A stretch of DNA of 13,170 nucleotides from Anaerolineaceae bacterium (GTDB lineage Bacteria; Chloroflexota; Anaerolineae; Anaerolineales; Anaerolineaceae): positions 1 through 13,170 of the forward strand of contig JAQTMA010000035.1 in the NCBI GenBank assembly GCA_028714615.1. The letters run 5' to 3'. Below the pieces are notes generated by a model. It was given only the letters and a program-made list of their open reading frames with translations, did no database searches and was not told the origin of the DNA. The position numbers and the translations under genes are program-made. Below, piece after piece: positions 6,737 through 13,170 of this stretch. The stretch's first letter is position 1; each line of letters opens with the position of its first letter.

Positions 6737-6827
6737 TTTCATCACGAATGACACCAATCAACAAATGGCACGAATGGTATATAAAACCATTCGTGCCATT
6801 TGTTGATTGGTGTCATTCGTGATGAAA
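6737..6827. repeat. Perfect 42-bp inverted repeat (large hairpin) between convergent genes
   Basis: The left arm 6737-6778 and right arm 6786-6827 are exact reverse complements over 42 bp, with a 7-nt AT-rich loop (ATATAAA). Each arm contains the word CACGAATG twice, so the arms are themselves built from a short repeated motif (ATTCGTG with spacers). The element sits 46 bp after the DUF385 stop and 18 bp before the ychF stop. It could end transcription from both sides, but neither flank has a T-tract, so it is not a classic intrinsic terminator. A dispersed palindromic repeat of the REP or MITE kind is equally likely. Confidence 0.93.
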
Positions 6828-6845
6828 CAGTCAATCCATAAATGC

Positions 6846-7916
6846 TTATATGTTGAAGCGGATATTCAGGATATCCCCATCCTGGACGACGTACTCTTTC
6901 CCCTCTAATCTTAATTTCCCTTTCCCACGAGCTTCCGGCATGCCGCCCAGGTTGACCAGGTCTGCGTAGGTGACCACTTCGGCGCGGATGAAGCCTTTCT
7001 GCAGGTCGGTGTGGATCTCACCGGCCGCTTCAGGCGCCATGGCCCCGCGCCGTACGGTCCAGGCGCGCACCTCGTCCGGGCCGACGGTGAAGAACGACTG
7101 CATACCGAGCAGATCGTAGGACAGGCGGATCATGCGGTTCAGGCTGGGCTCTTCGATGCCGTATTCCTTGAGGAACACCTCCGCTTCGTCGGGGGGCAGT
7201 TGGGCGATCTCCATCTCCAGCTCGCCCTGCAGAGCCACCACCTGGCTGTGCTGGTGAGCGTAGTTGATGTGCACCTCGGCCTGACCCTCAGATTGGTTGA
7301 GCACAATGAGAACGGGTTTCCGGCTCAAAAAGCCAAAGCCGGCCAGGGTTTTTTCGTCTTCCGCGCTGATCTCCAGGTCGCGCAGCGGGGTTTCGTTGGA
7401 GAGGACTTCGTGAAAACGGGTGAACAGGGCCAGCTCGCGCTCGATGGTCGTTTTATCACGACCCCCACCTTTCTTACGCTCCTCGTTCAGGCGCTCCAGC
7501 TTGCGCTCGACAGCGATCAGGTCGTTGAGCACCAGCTCCGAATCCATCACCTGGATATCGCGTCGGGGATCGACGCTCCCGGCGGGGTGAGGCACGCGCT
7601 CTGAGTCAAAGGCGCGCACCACGTGGATGAAGCCATCCATCTGGGTCAACTGGTTCAGCAGCGTGCCGGCGATACCGGTCTTGGAGGCACTGCCGTCCAG
7701 ACCGGCGATGTCCGCGTAAGTGACCTTGGCATAGATGGTCTTCTTAGGTTTGAACATAGCCGAAAGCCGGTCGACGCGCGGGTCAGGTACATCCACGACC
7801 GCAGTATGCACTTCCATGCGCCCGCTGGCAGCCCCGGTTGGCTGGGCGCCGCGGGTCAATGCATTGAACAGGGTGGTTTTTCCCGATTGGGGCAGTCCGA
7901 TGATTCCGAGTCGCAT
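6846..7916 (-). CDS. ychF: YchF/OLA1-type translation-associated P-loop ATPase (divergent subfamily)
   Basis: A 356-residue Obg-related P-loop NTPase with a C-terminal TGS domain, close to the usual YchF length (about 363). YchF/OLA1 proteins bind ribosomes and prefer ATP over GTP. The P-loop is GLPQSGKTT (7-15) rather than the usual GLPNVGKST. The switch II motif DIAG is at 69-72 but is followed by LDGSASKTGIAG in place of the standard LVKGAS-GEGLGN. The G4-like motif is NQSE (207-210), with Glu where GTPases have Asp, as expected for ATP-preferring YchF. A probable coiled coil spans about 127-170, and the TGS domain about 271-354 ends in LEGKEYVVQDGDILNIRFNI. The start is ATG 7916 with only a weak ribosome-binding site. 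It is a single gene on the minus strand with a candidate promoter about 125 bp upstream. Confidence 0.93.
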   Translation of the reverse strand: MRLGIIGLPQSGKTTLFNALTRGAQPTGAASGRMEVHTAVVDVPDPRVDRLSAMFKPKKTIYAKVTYADIAGLDGSASKTGIAGTLLNQLTQMDGFIHVVRAFDSERVPHPAGSVDPRRDIQVMDSELVLNDLIAVERKLERLNEERKKGGGRDKTTIERELALFTRFHEVLSNETPLRDLEISAEDEKTLAGFGFLSRKPVLIVLNQSEGQAEVHINYAHQHSQVVALQGELEMEIAQLPPDEAEVFLKEYGIEEPSLNRMIRLSYDLLGMQSFFTVGPDEVRAWTVRRGAMAPEAAGEIHTDLQKGFIRAEVVTYADLVNLGGMPEARGKGKLRLEGKEYVVQDGDILNIRFNI

Positions 7917-8046
7917 AAATGAGTTCTTTCTGGTAGAAGAGGTAATGAATTAATCGAGTTCGTTGAAGATGACGGAAAATCGCCAGGCGATCTGTTTGGG
8001 TCTACAATAAGGAAGAAGCTGCACTCCTTTGGCATTTCCTGGTGAG

Positions 8047-8077
8047 ATTATACAGTGTATTCTCGGGGAATAGTAAA
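8047..8077 (-). promoter_or_regulatory. Candidate sigma-70-type promoter for ychF
   Basis: On the minus strand a perfect -10 box TATAAT (complement of 8047-8052) is preceded, with a 19-bp spacer, by TTTACT (complement of 8072-8077), a 4/6 match to the -35 consensus. Transcription would start near 8040, giving ychF a leader of about 120 nt. The spacing is slightly long, so this is a reasonable rather than a certain call. The stretch from 7917 to 8046 otherwise shows nothing I recognise. Confidence 0.45.
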
Positions 8078-8097
8078 CTCCCTCTCCCTATGCTTGT

Positions 8098-8264
8098 GAG
8101 ATGTAGGTTGGGTTGAGGGTTGAACCAGGTGATCCCGGTGGATTCCACAGGTCTAACCCGAAACCCAACATCGATCAACCCATTTCAAGCACGTTGGGTT
8201 TCGGGTTAGGTATGATGGTTTCCCCAGATTTTCACGGTTCAACCCTCAACCCAACCTACATCTC
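8098..8264. repeat. Nested palindromic repeat element A (29-bp outer and 17-bp inner inverted repeats)
   Basis: Outer arms 8098-8126 and 8236-8264 are perfect 29-bp reverse complements (core GTAGGTTGGGTTGAGGGTTG). Inside them, 8153-8169 and 8193-8209 are perfect 17-bp reverse complements (CTAACCCGAAACCCAAC) around a 23-nt loop. The 167-bp whole looks like two head-to-head copies of one short repeat whose ends are GTAGGTTGGGTTGAG and CGAAACCCAACA. From memory, such words are common in intergenic repeats of cyanobacteria and other environmental bacteria. No open reading frame here is credible; a non-autonomous mobile element (MITE/REP-like) is the likeliest nature. Confidence 0.9.
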
Positions 8265-8267
8265 TTT

Positions 8268-8482
8268 TCCTCACCCATATGTCACACCTGCCCTGACCTG
8301 CGGTGCCAGGGTTGCGAGCGTTCTTTGCGAAGCAATCCCCAACACCCCCACCTGGGTTACTTGGGGATTGCTTCGCAAAGAACGCTCGCAATGACATACG
8401 CGGAGAGGAGAGAGCATCCACGCCTCCACGCACACCGTCCCAGTGCCCTCGCGCAGCGCGAGGAACGACATATGGGTGAGGA
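8268..8482. repeat. Nested palindromic repeat element B (31-bp inner inverted repeat within 16-bp outer arms)
   Basis: Inner arms 8312-8342 and 8361-8391 are perfect 31-bp reverse complements (TTGCGAGCGTTCTTTGCGAA, then GCAATCCCCAA) with an 18-nt loop. The word pair TTGCGAGC / GCTCGCAATGAC is the type of repeat scattered through many bacterial genomes. Outer arms 8268-8283 and 8467-8482 (core CCTCACCCATATGTC) are also perfect reverse complements. Between the inner right arm and the outer right arm lies a small palindrome, CCTCGCGC-A-GCGCGAGG (8447-8463). The element differs in sequence from element A immediately to its left and contains no credible coding region. Confidence 0.88.
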
Positions 8483-8525
8483 GAAAGCATGTCCCTGATG
8501 CCCTATCCAGAATGAAATATTCGTG

Positions 8526-8531
8526 TATAAT
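8526..8531 (+). promoter_or_regulatory. Candidate -10 box of the tRNA-Leu gene
   Basis: A perfect TATAAT lies 14 bp before the first base of the tRNA, preceded directly by TG. No good -35 box is seen at the usual distance. Position and sequence fit a tRNA promoter that would start transcription near 8538. Confidence 0.45.
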
Positions 8532-8545
8532 AATCGTCATTCACT

Positions 8546-8628
8546 GCCGAAGTGGCGGAATTGGCAGACGCGCACGACTCAAAATCGTGTTCCCTCCGGG
8601 AATGTGGGTTCAATTCCCACCTTCGGCA
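8546..8628 (+). tRNA. tRNA-Leu, anticodon CAA
   Basis: An 83-nt class II tRNA. The acceptor stem GCCGAAG (8546-8552) pairs with CTTCGGC (8621-8627), followed by discriminator A. The D arm contains GGCGGAATTGGCAGACGC. The anticodon stem is CACGA/TCGTG around the loop CTCAAAA, giving anticodon CAA (8580-8582), which reads UUG leucine codons. A long variable arm (TTCCCTCCGGGAA) and a T arm GTGGGTTCAATTCCCAC follow. Long variable arm plus CAA is diagnostic for leucine. The 3' CCA is not encoded (the DNA reads ACT), so it must be added after transcription. Confidence 0.97.
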
Positions 8629-8739
8629 CTCATCATGAAGTTGGCCCTCCTGGCAGCCGTACTGCAAGCGGGGGTCGTTTTATAACCTGCCCGGAATGTT
8701 GGCGGGAGCAACGCAGACAATTCTCAAACGGGGGCTCGC

Positions 8740-10005
8740 ATGCCGAATATGAACGACATCCTGGCGGTTATCCTGGGCGGTGGGCGCGGCAGCCGTCTCT
8801 ACCCGCTGACAAAGATGCGCTCCAAGCCGGCCGTCCCTATGGCGGGCAAGTACCGCCTGATCGACATCCCGATCAGCAATTGCATCAATTCAGGCATCTA
8901 CCGCATCGCCATTCTCACCCAGTTCAACTCGGTTTCGCTGCACCGCCACATCTCGCACACGTACCAGTTCGACGCCTTCCACACCGGTTGGGTGCAGATC
9001 TGGGCGGCGGAGCAGACCATGCAAAGCGCCGACTGGTACCAGGGCACGGCAGATGCGGTGCGCAAGCAGCTTTTCGAAATCCGCGCCACGCGCGCACCTT
9101 TCGTGCTAATTCTGGCAGGCGATCACCTCTACCGCATGGATTACGCGGGGATGGCCGCCTTCCACTGGGAGCATAATGCCGATATTACCGTGGCCGTCCA
9201 GCCGGTGCCGGGACGCGATGCCGGCCGCCTGGGCATCCTCAAGCGTGGCCCCGACCAACGCATCACCGATTTCGCCGAGAAGCCCAAAGAAGCAGCGGTA
9301 CTGGAGCGCATGGCCAGCCGGGAGGATGCGGAGAGGCCGTTCCTGGGCTCGATGGGGGTTTACCTGTTCAAAACCTCCGTCCTGTTGGAGCTGCTGGAGA
9401 ACTTCACCTTCGACGATTTCGGCGGGCACGTTATCCCGCACGCCATCGGGACGCACTCGGTGTACGGGTTCGATTTCGAGAGCTACTGGGAAGACATCGG
9501 CACCATCCGTTCTTTCTATGAAACCAACCTGGCGCTCGCCCGCCCCGATCCGCCCTTTAACATGTTCGACCCGGATGCTCCCATCTACAGTCACCCACGC
9601 TTCCTGCCCGGCTCGACGGTGGAGAACAGCCAGCTCCATTACGTTCTCCTGGCCGACGGTTGCTGCATTGAAGATGCCGAGATCCGCAATTCGGTCATCG
9701 GGCTGCGCAGCCAGGTGGGCCGAGGCGTGCGTATCTGCGACAGCATTCTGATGGGCAACGATTATTACGAAAGCGACGAAACGCTGCGAGCTTCCGGTAT
9801 CCGCATGGGGGTCGGCGCGGGCAGCCAGATCGAGGGGGCCATCATCGATAAGAACGCCCGCGTCGGCGCCAACGTGACGATCCTGCCCTTCCCGCGCGGC
9901 GTCGATATCGATACTGAGCGCTGGGTCGTGCGTGATGGCATCGTGGTCATTCCCAAGGATGCAGTCATTCCGCCGGGCACATACATCGGACCCAATCAAG
10001 ATTGA
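8740..10005 (+). CDS. glgC: Glucose-1-phosphate adenylyltransferase (ADP-glucose pyrophosphorylase)
   Basis: GlgC makes ADP-glucose and pyrophosphate from glucose-1-phosphate and ATP, the first committed and allosterically controlled step of bacterial glycogen synthesis. The 421-residue protein (E. coli 431) has an N-terminal nucleotidyltransferase domain and a C-terminal left-handed beta-helix (about 285-415). Visible motifs are LGGGRGSRLYPLTKMRSKPA (12-31), AGKYRLIDIPISNCINSGI (35-53), WYQGTADAV (99-107), the catalytic/metal segment AGDHLYRMDY (126-135), ITDFAEKP (175-182) carrying the glucose-1-phosphate lysine, and SYWEDIGTI (248-256). The GSRLYPLT and AGKYRLIDIP wording is closer to cyanobacterial and plant enzymes than to enterobacterial GlgC. 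The start is ATG 8740 with GGGGG 6 bp upstream; ATG 8749 is an alternative. No other glycogen gene is in the window. Confidence 0.96.
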   Translation: MPNMNDILAVILGGGRGSRLYPLTKMRSKPAVPMAGKYRLIDIPISNCINSGIYRIAILTQFNSVSLHRHISHTYQFDAFHTGWVQIWAAEQTMQSADWYQGTADAVRKQLFEIRATRAPFVLILAGDHLYRMDYAGMAAFHWEHNADITVAVQPVPGRDAGRLGILKRGPDQRITDFAEKPKEAAVLERMASREDAERPFLGSMGVYLFKTSVLLELLENFTFDDFGGHVIPHAIGTHSVYGFDFESYWEDIGTIRSFYETNLALARPDPPFNMFDPDAPIYSHPRFLPGSTVENSQLHYVLLADGCCIEDAEIRNSVIGLRSQVGRGVRICDSILMGNDYYESDETLRASGIRMGVGAGSQIEGAIIDKNARVGANVTILPFPRGVDIDTERWVVRDGIVVIPKDAVIPPGTYIGPNQD

Positions 10006-10011
10006 ATCGGA

Positions 10012-10051
10012 CGCCACGACTGCCCCGCTTTGCTCGGGAGAGGTTGTGGCG
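10012..10051 (+). other. Imperfect hairpin between glgC and the P-type ATPase gene
   Basis: CGCCAC (10012-10017) pairs with GTGGCG (10046-10051), extended by G-T wobbles and two more pairs, and an inner CCCG (10024-10027) pairs with CGGG (10035-10038). It lies 6 bp after the glgC stop and 26 bp before the ATPase start. There is no T-tract, so it could be an attenuating or mRNA-protecting hairpin rather than a full terminator. Confidence 0.4.
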
Positions 10052-10077
10052 TATTCTATTCATCGAACAGGAAGATG

Positions 10078-12885
10078 ATGACAGAACACTCACCTTCTCA
10101 AGAGAAGATCTCTTTATGGTACGCGCTGACCTCGGAGGAGGTGGTGCGGCGGCTGAAGACCCACCTGGAAAGGGGTTTGACGGCGGAAGAGGTTGCCCGC
10201 CGGCGCGCCATTCATGGGCCTAACCGCCTGACCGAAGCGAAGCGAACCAGCCTGTTGCGCCTGGTGATCGAGCAACTGCGCAGCTTTGTCGTGATCCTGT
10301 TAATTGTCGCCGCGGTCATCTCGGCTGTGCTCGGCGACCTGGTCGAAGCGGGTGCAATCCTGGCCATCGTGTTCCTGAACGCGCTGTTGGGCGTCGTCCA
10401 GGAGTCGCGCGCCGAGGAATCCCTGGCCGCCCTCAAGCGCCTGGCGGCTCCAGAATCCCAGGTGGTGCGGGATGGCCAGCGTGATTCGATCCCCGCTGCC
10501 GATCTGGTGCCCGGCGATATCGTCTTCCTGGAAGCCGGCAACTTCATCCCGGCTGACCTGCGCCTGGTGGAAGCGGTCAACCTGCGCGTCGAAGAGGCAG
10601 CGCTCACCGGGGAGTCGCTCCCCATTGAAAAGAGCGCGGCTGTCATCCTGGAGGAAAACCCACCCCTGGGCGACCGGCGCAATACCGGATTCATGGGCAC
10701 GCTGGTCTCCTATGGCCGCGGCAAGGGCGTGGTGGTCAACACCGGGATGAACACCGAGCTGGGTATGATCGCGACCATGCTCTCCCAGGTGGATGAAGAG
10801 ACCACACCGCTGCAGAAACGTCTGGACCAACTCGGGAAGTCACTCGGTTATGGCGCATTGGCGGTGTGCGCATTAGTTTTCGCCATCGGAGCGCTGCGAA
10901 ACCTGGGGAATACGCAAGCCATCCTGGATAATTTCATGATCGCGGTCAGCCTGGCCATTGCGGCTGTGCCAGAGGGCTTGCCGGCAGTGGTGACCATCAG
11001 CCTGGCGCTGGGGATGCGCGAGATGGTGCGCCGGCATGCGCTCATCCGGCGATTGGCCTCGGTTGAAACGCTGGGCTCTGCCACGGTGATCTGTTCGGAT
11101 AAAACCGGGACGCTGACTCAGAACCAGATGGTGGTCACCCGCTTGTGGGTGGACGGGCAGTTCATCGAAGTCACCGGGAGCGGTTATGTGCCCAAGGGGG
11201 ATTTCCGCGTGGATGGGAAGCCGGTCGACCTGGAAGCTTATCCGGCTGCCCAGACCGCCTTGTGGGCCGGCGCACTGAACAACGATGCCCAGTTGGAGGT
11301 CTCCGGAAGCACGGAGGGAGAAGCAACCTACCGCATGGTTGGGGATCCTACGGAAGGCGCCTTGTTGGTGGCAGCCGCCAAGGCGGGAGCCGAGCTGCCC
11401 AACCTGGTCGCAGCCTACCCGCGAACCGGAGAAATCCCCTTTGATTCGGATCGTAAACGCATGCTGACCTTGCATGCGGTGCGCCATCCAAGCAACGATG
11501 ACATATCGCCCGTCTATATACAGGAAGGCGCAGCGCCCCAGGACGACTACGCCGTTGCGGTGAAAGGCGCTCCCGACCTGATACTCGATTTGTGCGACCG
11601 TTACCAGGCGATGAATGATCGTGAGAGTTTGCCCCTGGACGAGGCTGCCCGCCAGCGGATTATGGAAGCCAATGAGCGCATGGCAGCGGATTCGCTGCGG
11701 GTGTTGGGCCTGGCGTACCGGATGCTTGCGGAGATGCCGGAAAAGTTGGAGGCGCCTGAGTTGGAACGGAGTCTGGTGTTTATCGGCCTGGTCGGGATGA
11801 TCGACCCGCCGCGGGCTGAAGCCATCCCTGCGCTGGAGAGAGCCCGGAAAGCAGGCATCCGCACGGTGATGATCACCGGCGACTTCGCCAATACCGCCCG
11901 CGCCATCGCCGAGACGATCGGGCTGTTGCGCCCGGGACACCGGGTGGTCAGCGGGGGTGAGATCACAGCGATGGATGACAACGCTCTCAGAAGCCAGGTG
12001 GCTGAGATAGACGTTTACGCGCGCGTCTCACCCGAGCACAAAATGCGTATTGTGGATGCGCTGCGGGCGACCGGGCAGGTCGTGGCGATGACCGGAGACG
12101 GGGTCAACGACGCCCCGGCCATCAAGCTGGCCGATATCGGCATCGCCATGGGCATCACCGGGACGGACGTGGCAAAGGGCGCCGCCGATATGGTTTTGAC
12201 AGATGACAACTATGCCAGCATCGTCTCTGCCGTAGAACAGGGTCGGGTGATCTACAGCAACATCCGCAAGTTCGTATATTATCTGCTCTCGTGCAACCTG
12301 GCCGAGATTACGGTGATCTTCCTGGCCTTGCTGTTCGGCTGGCCTTCACCGCTTACCGCCATCCAATTGTTGTGGCTCAACCTGGTTACCGATGGCGCAC
12401 CAGCCCTGGCGCTCGGTACGGAGAAGGGCGATCCGGATATCATGCAGCAGCCGCCGCGCCCCCCCAAGGAGTCGATCATCAATGCTTACATGCGGAAAGG
12501 CATCGTCATCCAGACCATCGCGATTGCAGCGGTTACCCTGGCGGCTTATGCCATCGGGCGCTTCACGGACTCGGCGCATGTGGAGTACGCGCAGACGATG
12601 GCCTTTGTGACACTGAGCTGTTCCGAGTTATTGCGGGCGTTCACCGCCCGGTCGGAGTATTTCCCGGCGTTGAAGATCGGGCTGTTCGGCAATCGCCTGA
12701 TGAACCTGGCGGTGCTCTCCTCTTTGGTGATGGTCCTGGCCGTGGTATATGTGCCTTTCTTGCAGGTCGTGTTCCGCACCCGGCCCCTGGGTTTGATGCA
12801 GTGGGAATCGATCCTGCCGCTGCTCATCATCCCTTCTCTGGCAGCCGAGGCAACCAAGTTGGTCTTTTCCCCCTACCGAAAGTAG
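10078..12885 (+). CDS. Calcium-type cation-transporting P-type ATPase (P2A/SERCA-like)
   Basis: A 935-residue membrane pump that uses ATP to export a divalent cation, most likely Ca2+. Domain order is typical: cation-ATPase N-terminal domain (about 11-75), helices M1-M2 (about 70-108), actuator domain with LTGES (176-180), M3-M4 (about 255-312), phosphorylation site DKTGTLT with D341, nucleotide-binding domain with KGAPD (496-500), hinge TGDGVNDAP (672-680), and M5-M10 (about 730-930). Cation ligands matching SERCA are visible: E299 in PEGLP (M4), N740 and E743 in SCNLAE (M5), N768, T771 and D772 in LNLVTDG (M6), and E850 in SCSELLRAF (M8). This is a nearly complete two-site set, unlike one-site PMR1-type pumps. 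Start ATG 10078 suits the AGGA box 5 bp upstream; 10075 is possible. It follows glgC by 72 bp. Confidence 0.94.
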   Translation: MTEHSPSQEKISLWYALTSEEVVRRLKTHLERGLTAEEVARRRAIHGPNRLTEAKRTSLLRLVIEQLRSFVVILLIVAAVISAVLGDLVEAGAILAIVFLNALLGVVQESRAEESLAALKRLAAPESQVVRDGQRDSIPAADLVPGDIVFLEAGNFIPADLRLVEAVNLRVEEAALTGESLPIEKSAAVILEENPPLGDRRNTGFMGTLVSYGRGKGVVVNTGMNTELGMIATMLSQVDEETTPLQKRLDQLGKSLGYGALAVCALVFAIGALRNLGNTQAILDNFMIAVSLAIAAVPEGLPAVVTISLALGMREMVRRHALIRRLASVETLGSATVICSDKTGTLTQNQMVVTRLWVDGQFIEVTGSGYVPKGDFRVDGKPVDLEAYPAAQTALWAGALNNDAQLEVSGSTEGEATYRMVGDPTEGALLVAAAKAGAELPNLVAAYPRTGEIPFDSDRKRMLTLHAVRHPSNDDISPVYIQEGAAPQDDYAVAVKGAPDLILDLCDRYQAMNDRESLPLDEAARQRIMEANERMAADSLRVLGLAYRMLAEMPEKLEAPELERSLVFIGLVGMIDPPRAEAIPALERARKAGIRTVMITGDFANTARAIAETIGLLRPGHRVVSGGEITAMDDNALRSQVAEIDVYARVSPEHKMRIVDALRATGQVVAMTGDGVNDAPAIKLADIGIAMGITGTDVAKGAADMVLTDDNYASIVSAVEQGRVIYSNIRKFVYYLLSCNLAEITVIFLALLFGWPSPLTAIQLLWLNLVTDGAPALALGTEKGDPDIMQQPPRPPKESIINAYMRKGIVIQTIAIAAVTLAAYAIGRFTDSAHVEYAQTMAFVTLSCSELLRAFTARSEYFPALKIGLFGNRLMNLAVLSSLVMVLAVVYVPFLQVVFRTRPLGLMQWESILPLLIIPSLAAEATKLVFSPYRK

Positions 12886-13029
12886 AGACGCCCCAGCGGG
12901 GCGTCTCTACAGGATGGCCAGGATTCCCCACGGGGGGGGAGACGCCCCAGCGGGGCGTCTCTACAGGATGGCTGGGATTCCCCACGGGGGGGAGACGCCC
13001 CAGCGGGGCGTCTCTACAGGATGGCTGGG
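12882..13029. repeat. Three tandem 53-54-bp repeat units, each with a GC-rich hairpin
   Basis: The unit starts GAGACGCCCCAGCGGGGCGT and continues CTCTACAGGATGGC, a variable CA/TG pair, GGATTCCCCAC and a run of 7-8 G. Units begin at 12885, 12939 and 12992; the third stops after 38 nt, at 13029. Units 1 and 2 differ by two substitutions and one G. Each holds the palindrome GAGACGCCCC-AGC-GGGGCGTCTC, extended to a 13-bp stem in copy 1 (12882-12910). Copy 1 overlaps the ATPase stop codon (12883-12885) and may act as a transcript 3'-end hairpin; no T-tract follows any copy. Confidence 0.93.
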
Positions 13030-13170
13030 TTTGGCAATCAGGATATCCACGCCATCCCCGTTTTTCACTGCACACAGACGCGCCCCTTGCGGGTCAGTCG
13101 TTCTCGTTAACAACAAGAATCTAGCCTTCTTTGTAGAACCCTCGTCTAGCTCCAACGATTGAAGTCCAGT
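13030..13170. other. Unassigned right-end stretch
   Basis: I recognise no gene, RNA or repeat in these 141 bases. Open frames that cross it on either strand run through the tandem repeats and resemble nothing I know. It may be intergenic or the far end of a feature beyond the window. Confidence 0.4.

Noticed and set aside
6737..6827. Classic rho-independent terminator
   Set aside because: The stem is far longer than usual, has moderate GC, and lacks a T-tract on either side; kept as an inverted repeat with a possible termination role.
8113..8394. 93-residue open frame across the palindromic elements
   Set aside because: It is a translation of inverted repeats A and B with no domain and no ribosome-binding site.
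8523..9176. 217-residue plus-strand open frame covering the tRNA and the start of glgC
   Set aside because: It runs through the tRNA-Leu gene and then out of frame with glgC, so it is not a gene.
12882..13029. CRISPR array
   Set aside because: Repeats are 53-54 bp head-to-tail with no unique spacers; this is a tandem repeat, not a repeat-spacer array.
12961..13155. 64-residue minus-strand open frame at the right end
   Set aside because: Half of it is translated tandem repeat (HPVETPRWGVSP) and the remainder shows no family signature.

Overview
The window comes from a GC-rich bacterium. The main block is an ethanolamine-utilisation (eut) operon for a bacterial microcompartment. Other clues are a plant/cyanobacterial-style GlgC, a deazaflavin(F420)-type DUF385 protein, a divergent YchF and several families of intergenic palindromic repeats. 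Together these are compatible with Chloroflexota (for example Anaerolineae), but that assignment is an inference. No rRNA or other direct taxonomic marker is present.

Left part (1-4641, minus strand): read in the transcription direction the order is eutA (reactivase) - eutB - eutC (the two subunits of B12-dependent ethanolamine ammonia-lyase) - eutL (trimeric shell protein) - a hexameric BMC shell protein cut by the window start. Spacing is tight: eutB and eutC overlap by 8 bp and the other gaps are 9-26 bp. eutB starts with TTG and eutC with GTG. This block makes the lyase, repairs it and supplies part of the shell that encloses it. The aldehyde and alcohol dehydrogenases and phosphotransacylase of the pathway are not visible and may lie beyond position 1.

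Middle (4642-6690): a 208-bp divergent promoter region separates eutA from a plus-strand pair. The pair is a stand-alone response-regulator receiver domain that appears to have lost its output domain, followed 2 bp later by surE (nucleotidase). A DUF385 F420-type oxidoreductase follows surE after 54 bp.

6691-8545: a perfect 42-bp inverted repeat separates the DUF385 gene from the convergent ychF. Upstream of ychF is a gene-free stretch of about 630 bp. It holds a likely ychF promoter and two nested palindromic elements of different sequence families, and it ends at a tRNA-Leu(CAA) gene.

Right part (8740-12885, plus strand): glgC (ADP-glucose synthesis for glycogen), then a Ca2+-type P-type ATPase with a nearly complete set of two-site calcium ligands. 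The ATPase stop codon lies inside the first of three 53-54-bp tandem repeat units, each containing a GC-rich hairpin. Nothing recognisable follows to the end.

The most interesting items are the outputless regulator divergent from the eut operon with a palindrome near the eutA start, the encapsulation-peptide-like N-terminus plus long Ala/Pro linker of EutC, and the concentration of four unrelated palindromic repeat elements in the non-coding gaps. I see no CRISPR array, transposase, phage gene or clear defence system.
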